DNA of 34,982 nucleotides from a virus, in IMG/VR virus record IMGVR_UViG_3300031951_000634, positions 1 to 34,982 of that record; one strand, written 5' to 3'. The notes under the pieces are model-generated. The model worked only from the letters and a program-made list of their open reading frames with translations, searched no databases and had not been told where the DNA came from. Below are positions 29,600 to 34,982 of this stretch, piece after piece; within the stretch, counting starts at the first letter, position 1; every line of letters begins with the position of its first letter. Made by a program: the position numbers and the translations under genes.

Positions 29600-29868
29600 G
29601 TCTCCCAGGCTCTCAACAGGATCGCGAATACCAGAAGTTTCGCGCAGGCTCAGATGGTGGATCGGCTGTCGCGGTTGTACCAGACGGTGGGACTCTTAAC
29701 GTCGAAACAGCAGGCGTCACGTGGGACGAGATCGTGACCACGCTTCCGGCATCGAATGTCGAGGTGTTCACCTATAAGCTAGCCGGGTCGGTTGTGCAGA
29801 CAGTAACCGTTACCTACGAGAGTGCAAGCAAGAAGACCCCGCTCCTCGTCGAGAAGGTGAGGCCGTGA
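29596..29868 (+). CDS. Small beta-rich structural protein
   Basis: This 90-aa protein starts in an ATGA overlap. The C-terminal half (VEVFTYKLAGSVVQTVTVTY) is a repeated beta-strand pattern common in tiny phage virion proteins encoded near fibres or heads. The N-terminal part is polar and flexible (SLPGSQQDREYQKFRAGSDG). It is probably a virion component, perhaps a decoration or fibre-linked protein, though no family name is secure. Confidence 0.45.
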   Translation: MSLPGSQQDREYQKFRAGSDGGSAVAVVPDGGTLNVETAGVTWDEIVTTLPASNVEVFTYKLAGSVVQTVTVTYESASKKTPLLVEKVRP

Positions 29869-30059
29869 TGCCTTGGAAGTTCGACGCGATCTTAGGTGAC
29901 CTGGTATTTAAGATCCCACCCACAGACATAAGCGATCCGGCTAATGTGGACCTCGGAGCGGCTGGCGCGTCTGATCTCGGGATCGACACAGGCGAGCGAG
30001 TGAACGACTCATCGACGGTTGACCAGGGCCTTCGGGTCTTTGAAGTGGATGGTGGATGA
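29868..30059 (+). CDS. Small acidic structural-region protein
   Basis: This 63-aa acidic protein starts at ATG 29868 in a TGATG overlap with the previous stop. The motif ILGDLVFKIPPTDI and the Asp/Gly-rich middle (VDLGAAGASDLGIDTGERVN) with DSSTVDQGLRVFE are seen in short phage proteins located near fibre genes. No enzyme motif is visible. It belongs to the same overlapping run between capsid and spike. Confidence 0.45.
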   Translation: MPWKFDAILGDLVFKIPPTDISDPANVDLGAAGASDLGIDTGERVNDSSTVDQGLRVFEVDGG

Positions 30060-30298
30060 TGGCTATCTTACGGGTTCCAAGGATTACAACGGCGCAACGG
30101 GCTAGCCTGCTACTCCTCGAGGGGGAGATCGTTTTCGATGTGGACGAGGCCAAGTTCTACGGCGGTGACGGAATCACCGTCGGGGGCTTTCAGATCTGCT
30201 CGGGCGATTGCGGTGGTGGTCCGGTTGTGGGAGACTTGCTACTGACTCAATCTGGAGACACGCTCACGACCGAGAGCGGGGACTTGTTACAACTTTAA
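30059..30298 (+). CDS. Small fibre-type protein with Mtd-N-like segment
   Basis: This 79-aa protein starts at ATG 30059 (30056 also possible). Residues about 5-45 (RVPRITTAQRASLLLLEGEI, then FDVDEAKFYGGDGITVGG) follow the pattern of the short domain at the N-terminus of many fibres and of the major tropism determinant, which trimerises and attaches fibres to the virion. The C-terminus has a small repeat (GDLLLTQSGDTLTTESGDLL). It is too short to be a full fibre, so it may be an adaptor for the large spike encoded next. Confidence 0.5.
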   Translation: MAILRVPRITTAQRASLLLLEGEIVFDVDEAKFYGGDGITVGGFQICSGDCGGGPVVGDLLLTQSGDTLTTESGDLLQL

Positions 30299-30308
30299 GG
30301 GGTGAACC

Positions 30309-32999
30309 ATGGCGAATAAAAAGATTACAGAATTAAACGAACTGACAACGGTTGTGGGCTCCGATGTTCTCCCCATTGTGGACATCTCGGCCAATGAAAC
30401 CAAGAAGGCCACGGCTGATTCACTGAAGAGCTATATAACAGCCGATAACACCGCAGCGATCGCAACCAAGGCAGGAAAGAACCGCAGGGTCAGGAAGTCG
30501 ATCTCGATTCAGCTCGACACTCCGACGAATCCAGTTATCGCAGCAGGGGCGTCGCACACCTATGTAATCGACCTGGGCGAGACTTTCGACCAGCTTGTTC
30601 TGACCAACTTCCAGTGGGTAGCACCTAAGAATAACCCGACCGATCCTGAGCTCGTAGTCGCTAACGCCATGTTCCCTCGCGCTCGTTATGGTGGGGCTCT
30701 TGTGGTCAACAAGACTCCAGGAAGCTGGACCCGTGGCTTTGAAATGGAAGTAGCAGAGTTCCAGTCTGGAGGCCTGTCAGACGTAGAAGCTCCGCTTTCT
30801 GCCACCTCTGACGATGTAGACGCTCCTCTCGGGTACGGATCAAGCAGGCTTCAGGTTCCTCTCGATCACATCGCGATCCAGACCACGCCGCCGAAGAAGC
30901 TCCAGATCGAAGACGTTTATCTCGACGGGCAGAATCTCAAGGTTACCATCAAGAACCACGACTCGACCTCGATTGACCTATCGTCCTATGTAGGCGTAAC
31001 CGCTCTTTTTGATGAGGACAGAAACGCGAACATGGGCGCGGTCGCCGAGAATGGTGTTCTGGCTTATTCGTCGTATGATGCGAGCTCGGTTCGCATTTCA
31101 GAGGATGGCGGCAAGACATTCTCGACTTCATTCATGAGCCTGAACAATAACTCAGACTCTACATCGGTCATACAGCGAACATCATCAATGGCCGCGACAA
31201 GCGACTCGGTCAATACCTTTATCGGCTTGTTCAATTATGCTTATGTTAAGGTCGCTCAATCCCCAGACTATGCCTTTCAAAATAGGTTCTGGGTTCAAAG
31301 CCTTGGAGAATCATTTAACCCAACCTTTGCGAAGGCCGTTAGCATGAACGAACCAGTCGGAGGAAAGCTGTTCGACTGGAAAAAAACCGATACTGAATCC
31401 TGCGCCCTATTCGCCGGGTTCATGAATTACTATGCCATCCGCGTCTATAAGTCGGTTGACGATTGCTTTACCTTTGGAGCCAACTCTCCAGACTTTAACG
31501 ATAGCCTTCCTGTGTTTAACTCGGACGGTATCGAGACCAATGACCTTCCAGACTTTGCAGCGAGCAGGACTCCAAGCGGCTCTCTTGATTATGTTAAGGC
31601 TCAGGTAAAGGTGATCGACGAAGAGACTCACTACCTCGCCCTTTCATACTGGGCCAAGGACGAGCTTTTTTACAACGGCCTCCCGTCTAATGATCTGTTC
31701 ATCGGACCTCAAACGATCGTCGGAGAGGAAAGCATTCCGTTCGAACTTCGGGCCAATGAGGTGGCCTTTGTTCGTGCGTCTTATCCGACCAGCTCATTCG
31801 GTAGATTCAAAATCACAGGATCCACTCTTGGCAATAACTTAGAGAGCACGACAGCCGGAACGCCACTCTCTTCTCCGATGGAGATTTACTACATCGGACT
31901 CCAGACTGTAGGAGCCGAGTCTGTTGATATTGCCGCTGACGAGATGGCGATCAAAAAAGACGATTGGGACACTCACACGACTTTTACGATAGGTGCAAAC
32001 ACTTATAGCGCAGTGGTCGGGGATAATATCCAGAGCACATTCACGCAGAATAGCACCATGATCTTCGGACTTCGTGACGCAACGATCGACGGGGTTTTAT
32101 TCAAGCTCGTCAGGGTTGGCAGGATTCAAGACGGCCAGCCTGTTCAGCTCTTTAACTATGGCGCTGATTCTAACAGTGGGAGCCCGATCCCTGGCGTGTT
32201 CGCTCAGTTCTCTCTAGGCGTTAGGAATTACAACATCAACGGGAAACAATACTGGGTTTTTCCTGGTAACGAAAACACCTTTACAGCCGAGGCGTCTGAG
32301 CTTGCCAATCCTGTCGGTGGGAATGTGAACCTGAAGCACTATTTCCAAATGCTGACCGGGACACAGAAAAACATACTGCTCAAGTCAACGAATGGCGGTG
32401 GAAGCTGGGAATCTGTCAACGAGGATCCAGAGTTCCGATACTCGCCGAGCTCGATCTTCTACTCTTCGAACGACGGTCAGACCCTGATGCTCGCGGCGAT
32501 GAAATACTGGACTGGCGTATCCTATGAAAAATGGCCATACGCAACCAATCCGAGCAACATGGGCGCAGATGCTAGGTTCAACATCTCGATCGATGGTGGC
32601 GATACCTGGAGGAACGCTAGCGGTGCATGGGATAACATGGCAACCGGGCTTATCAATGTAAGCATGAACACGGGCGGTCCATCCTATTCCGGCCGTCCTC
32701 CTGGCGGTCAGATCATGGGGAAGATCGGCGACGAGATCCTGGCCATCCTGTTAAACGACGACCAGAAGCCTGTCTTGATTCGGTCGGTTGATAATGGCAT
32801 GACCTGGTCTTCTAAGATCATCCTTCGCGAACCGTTTGGAGGAACAGGCGGAGGATTCAATGCATTCTCGCCAGATTCTAAAGATCAGTTCATGGCTTTC
32901 TTCGGGCATTTTTATCAGAAGAACCTCGATCAATACTTGTATTTCGGATCGGTGGTCGATAAGTTTACCCAATGGAAATCCTTCGGCGTGATCGAATAA
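30309..32999 (+). CDS. Large Asp-box (sialidase-like) fibre or spike protein
   Basis: This 896-aa protein starts with a virion-attachment sequence (MANKKITELNELTTVVGSDV) found at many fibre N-termini. Further on come Asp-box hairpins: SEDGGKTF (264-271), and at about 691, 759 and 824 the segments STNGGGSW, SIDGGDTW and SVDNGMTW, with a weaker SVDDCFTF near 382. The regular spacing of about 65 residues near the end suggests a beta-propeller, the fold of sialidases and other glycan-binding or cutting spikes. The catalytic Arg triad was not located, so binding rather than hydrolysis is possible. It lies among head genes. Confidence 0.65.
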   Translation: MANKKITELNELTTVVGSDVLPIVDISANETKKATADSLKSYITADNTAAIATKAGKNRRVRKSISIQLDTPTNPVIAAGASHTYVIDLGETFDQLVLTNFQWVAPKNNPTDPELVVANAMFPRARYGGALVVNKTPGSWTRGFEMEVAEFQSGGLSDVEAPLSATSDDVDAPLGYGSSRLQVPLDHIAIQTTPPKKLQIEDVYLDGQNLKVTIKNHDSTSIDLSSYVGVTALFDEDRNANMGAVAENGVLAYSSYDASSVRISEDGGKTFSTSFMSLNNNSDSTSVIQRTSSMAATSDSVNTFIGLFNYAYVKVAQSPDYAFQNRFWVQSLGESFNPTFAKAVSMNEPVGGKLFDWKKTDTESCALFAGFMNYYAIRVYKSVDDCFTFGANSPDFNDSLPVFNSDGIETNDLPDFAASRTPSGSLDYVKAQVKVIDEETHYLALSYWAKDELFYNGLPSNDLFIGPQTIVGEESIPFELRANEVAFVRASYPTSSFGRFKITGSTLGNNLESTTAGTPLSSPMEIYYIGLQTVGAESVDIAADEMAIKKDDWDTHTTFTIGANTYSAVVGDNIQSTFTQNSTMIFGLRDATIDGVLFKLVRVGRIQDGQPVQLFNYGADSNSGSPIPGVFAQFSLGVRNYNINGKQYWVFPGNENTFTAEASELANPVGGNVNLKHYFQMLTGTQKNILLKSTNGGGSWESVNEDPEFRYSPSSIFYSSNDGQTLMLAAMKYWTGVSYEKWPYATNPSNMGADARFNISIDGGDTWRNASGAWDNMATGLINVSMNTGGPSYSGRPPGGQIMGKIGDEILAILLNDDQKPVLIRSVDNGMTWSSKIILREPFGGTGGGFNAFSPDSKDQFMAFFGHFYQKNLDQYLYFGSVVDKFTQWKSFGVIE

Positions 33000-34189
33000 A
33001 GCTCGTTTATGTGCTCAGCGACTCCCCCATCAAGCCTTGCGGAGGCCTGGGGGAGCGCCTGAGAAAGCTCTTACCAATGATAAAGGAGCACTGTGATGTG
33101 TTCATCTATTGCGCTGGCGAGGGTGGGGTCTATGATGGAATTGAGGTCAAGGCGATTGACATCGAATGTCCAGACTATGGGAATCCGTATCCTTTCTTTT
33201 ATACGAACTTCGTCTTAGATAACCCCCCACCGTTTTCGCCTGATGTGGTGATCGCGACCGATTACGGAACGATCATGGCGGCCAAAGCGTTAGCTTCGAT
33301 TCACGGAGCGAAGCTTGTAACCGAGTTTCATCTGGCTTATTACTCTCTCAAGAAGGCCATCAAAGAACACGAGCTCGTGGGAGAGATGAAGCTAGACCAG
33401 GCGGCTAGGCTCGTTTATCTCATTGAGCAGATCGGAGCTACTTCATCAGATCTCGTTATCGGGTGTTCAACCAACTATGTAAATGACCTACCATGGGAAA
33501 CCAAAAAGGCCGTGGCGATCCAGAACGGGATCGACGCTGAGAAGTACAAGGGCGACCATAAGCCATTCAAGTTCGAGGGTGGCAAGAAGCGAAACCTGGT
33601 CTTTATTGGCAGGATGAACACTCAAAAGGGAATCAAATACCTGTTCGATTATTACGCGGTCCATGAGGGTCGCCGTAGGTATCTGGCTAGGATCCCTGAC
33701 TCAGAAAGGCTGATCCTTCCAGAGGATACGGCGCTGCATTTCGTGGGCGGTCCGATCGGTGGGGATCAGTGGGATTCGATGCTTGAAACGGTCAAGAATA
33801 GTGACCAGAAGTTCCACATTCCTTTCGTGAGCGGACAGGAAAAGATCGACCTCTTGAAGTCAGCAGATGCGATCATCTTCCCGTCTGTCCACGAGCCTTT
33901 CGGGATCGTAGGCCTTGAGGCGTTCGCGGCTGGGGTTCCGCTTATTACATCCATGGTGGACGGTATCGCTGACTATGCTAATGAATATAACTCCATCAGG
34001 TGCGAGCTCAGTTCGGCAGGTGTTCGATCTGCTATTGATAGGCTGTTTTCCATGCCTGAATCGGAGCGCCGAGCCATGATCGAGAACGGCTTCAAAACAG
34101 CCGAGCGATTTAATTGGAAAGACATCGCGGAGCAATTCATACTCGAGTTGAGGAGTTTGACTAATGGCGACGATCTTCGGACATCTTGA
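32972..34189 (+). CDS. GT4-type glycosyltransferase
   Basis: This 405-aa protein has the two-domain GT-B plan. The N-terminal domain opens RIKLVYVLSDSPIKPCGGLG with the donor-side glycine loop. The C-terminal domain has LVFIGRMNTQKGIKYL (about 207-222) and FPSVHEPFGIVGLEAFAAG with the E-x7-E motif (about 307-315) that holds the nucleotide sugar. The reaction is transfer of a sugar from an NDP or UDP donor; the acceptor is unknown. It overlaps the spike gene by 28 bases and the connector by 26, so it is part of the late operon. Modification of virion proteins or of host surface sugars are the two likely roles. Confidence 0.8.
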   Translation: MEILRRDRIKLVYVLSDSPIKPCGGLGERLRKLLPMIKEHCDVFIYCAGEGGVYDGIEVKAIDIECPDYGNPYPFFYTNFVLDNPPPFSPDVVIATDYGTIMAAKALASIHGAKLVTEFHLAYYSLKKAIKEHELVGEMKLDQAARLVYLIEQIGATSSDLVIGCSTNYVNDLPWETKKAVAIQNGIDAEKYKGDHKPFKFEGGKKRNLVFIGRMNTQKGIKYLFDYYAVHEGRRRYLARIPDSERLILPEDTALHFVGGPIGGDQWDSMLETVKNSDQKFHIPFVSGQEKIDLLKSADAIIFPSVHEPFGIVGLEAFAAGVPLITSMVDGIADYANEYNSIRCELSSAGVRSAIDRLFSMPESERRAMIENGFKTAERFNWKDIAEQFILELRSLTNGDDLRTS

Positions 34190-34874
34190 ACGCGAGGCAA
34201 TAATCCAGACAAACGATAAGACTAGGCTTGATGCGAGTAAGTCATTCTCTCCCAAGGGTGGGGCTTCGATTGAGCACGTAAAGATTAGCCCAGAGGTGGG
34301 GGTTGCTCTTATTAACGTGCACAGCGGAGGAAACCCAAAAGACTGGCATCTAGATTGGGAGTATGCGACTCCAGGAATTAAAACCATTACAATGGAGCTG
34401 AAAGCAGGACCGACAACTCAGGTTTTTACCTACACTATCGAGGTCGTGACTCCAGAGCAGGACAAGCTCTTCTCGAAGGACTCGGATCTGATCCAGTTCG
34501 AGCCTGACATTCTCAAGTGGCTCCCGGCTGGAAAGAGCACATACAACAATATCCACCGCAACGCGCAGTACCTGATCCTGGACTGGCTGGATTCGATCCG
34601 GGTCTGGCGTACGGACGGGACCAAGCTCACAAAAGCGGACCTTTCCCTCACTGATGATCTTAAACAGCTCTCGATTTACATGACGCTTGAGCTCATCTTT
34701 ATGGGCATTTCCAATCAAGTCGACGACGTGTTCCTGAATAAGGCTAGAATGTACGGACAGAAGGCGCTCCTGGTCCAGGGCCGTGGCCGGATCCAGGCTG
34801 ATTTCAACGGTAACGGTACGCTAGAATCTTCCGAAGGAGCAGACCTGCGCTCCTTTACGCTGGTGCGGCGATGA
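34164..34874 (+). CDS. Head-tail connector with PKD-like and EF-hand segments
   Basis: This 236-aa protein precedes the tail terminator. The N-terminal part (about 20-95) looks like a PKD/Ig-like domain (RLDASKSFSPKGG, then WHLDWEYATPGIKTITMEL). The C-terminal part (about 100-205) is helical, like gp6/gp15-type connector adaptors (KSTYNNIHRNAQYLILDWLD). Near the end DFNGNGTLESSE (about 213-224) fits a canonical EF-hand calcium loop (Asp1, Asn3, Asn5, Gly6, Glu12). The overlap with the glycosyltransferase and tail terminator ties it to neck assembly. A calcium-stabilised neck is the inference. Confidence 0.6.
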   Translation: MATIFGHLEREAIIQTNDKTRLDASKSFSPKGGASIEHVKISPEVGVALINVHSGGNPKDWHLDWEYATPGIKTITMELKAGPTTQVFTYTIEVVTPEQDKLFSKDSDLIQFEPDILKWLPAGKSTYNNIHRNAQYLILDWLDSIRVWRTDGTKLTKADLSLTDDLKQLSIYMTLELIFMGISNQVDDVFLNKARMYGQKALLVQGRGRIQADFNGNGTLESSEGADLRSFTLVRR

Positions 34875-34981
34875 GTCTCACGGCTGTCCGTCCATACGTT
34901 ACAGCCAGGATGACCGAGCTCGGATATACCGAGCACACGGATCCATTCAACGATCAGAACATCCCATCAGCCATTATCGAC
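34856..34981. repeat. Terminal direct repeat, right copy
   Basis: Identical to bases 1-126, then one mismatch at the last base of the window. It reflects circular closure of the contig. Annotation should treat 34856 onward as a duplicate of the start. Confidence 0.9.
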
Positions 34982-34982
34982 A
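34871..34982 (+). CDS. Partial duplicate of the tail terminator gene
   Basis: This is the first 37 codons of the gene at 16-450, repeated because of the circular overlap and cut by the window end. It is not a second gene. Confidence 0.9.
   Translation, partial: MSLTAVRPYVTARMTELGYTEHTDPFNDQNIPSAIID

Noticed and set aside
1-34982. tRNA genes, CRISPR arrays, insertion sequences, integrase and attachment sites
   Set aside because: I looked for clover-leaf signals, regularly spaced repeats, transposase or recombinase motifs and found none; the only regular repeats are the ones listed.

Overview
The window is a complete, circularly permuted genome of a tailed phage. Its last 126 bases (34856-34981) repeat its first 126 bases exactly and lie inside a gene, so the unit genome is about 34,855 bp and the window ends are an arbitrary assembly cut. 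A tape-measure protein, a tail tube protein and a lambda-type G/GT chaperone pair with a -1 slippery site point to a siphophage with a long flexible tail. No integrase, excisionase or recognisable CI-type repressor, DNA polymerase, RNA polymerase, tRNA or CRISPR array was found, so it looks lytic and dependent on host replication and transcription machinery. A candidate lipoprotein in the lysis region and the style of the replication and recombination genes suggest a Gram-negative host, but no genus can be named from the sequence.

Layout, following the circle from the packaging genes: 22190-23407 ParB-linked DNA methyltransferase; 23407-26643 small terminase, large terminase and portal; 26643-27892 two related neck/morphogenesis proteins; 27927-29365 scaffold and HK97-fold major capsid; 29378-30298 four small proteins; 30309-32999 a large Asp-box (sialidase-like) fibre or spike; 32972-34189 a GT4 glycosyltransferase; 34164-34874 a head-tail connector with PKD-like and EF-hand features. 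The circle then continues at 16 with tail terminator, tail tube, G/GT chaperones, tape measure and a distal-tail-like protein, followed by two fibres (4448-7697), small fibre-linked genes, a lysis block (8681-10050), a 1114-aa tail-tip protein and a last tail protein (to 13962).

The non-structural half starts after a 274-bp gap. It holds a replication initiator with internal iteron-like repeats (a candidate origin), a probable helicase loader, an SSB-like protein, several small unknown genes, an Imm5-like protein with an alanine-rich heptad repeat, an AP2-like DNA-binding protein, tiny membrane and cysteine-rich proteins, a RecE-like exonuclease, an ERF annealing protein and a VRR-NUC nuclease. 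It ends at a strong hairpin terminator. A three-gene minus-strand cassette (22023 to 20470) is the only reverse-strand block: an HNH-repeat/phosphoesterase fusion, an HExxH metalloprotease and a small exported cysteine-rich protein.

Most of the genome has a uniform, GC-leaning, GATC-rich style. Four AT-richer stretches break this: the tip of the 5712 fibre, the 8238 gene, the 16600-17200 region and the catalytic half of the methyltransferase. They look like recently swapped modules. The most unusual items are the GT4 glycosyltransferase next to an Asp-box spike inside the head operon, the reverse-strand cassette, the Imm5-like repeat protein, the in-gene iterons and a 57-bp element found twice upstream of early genes.
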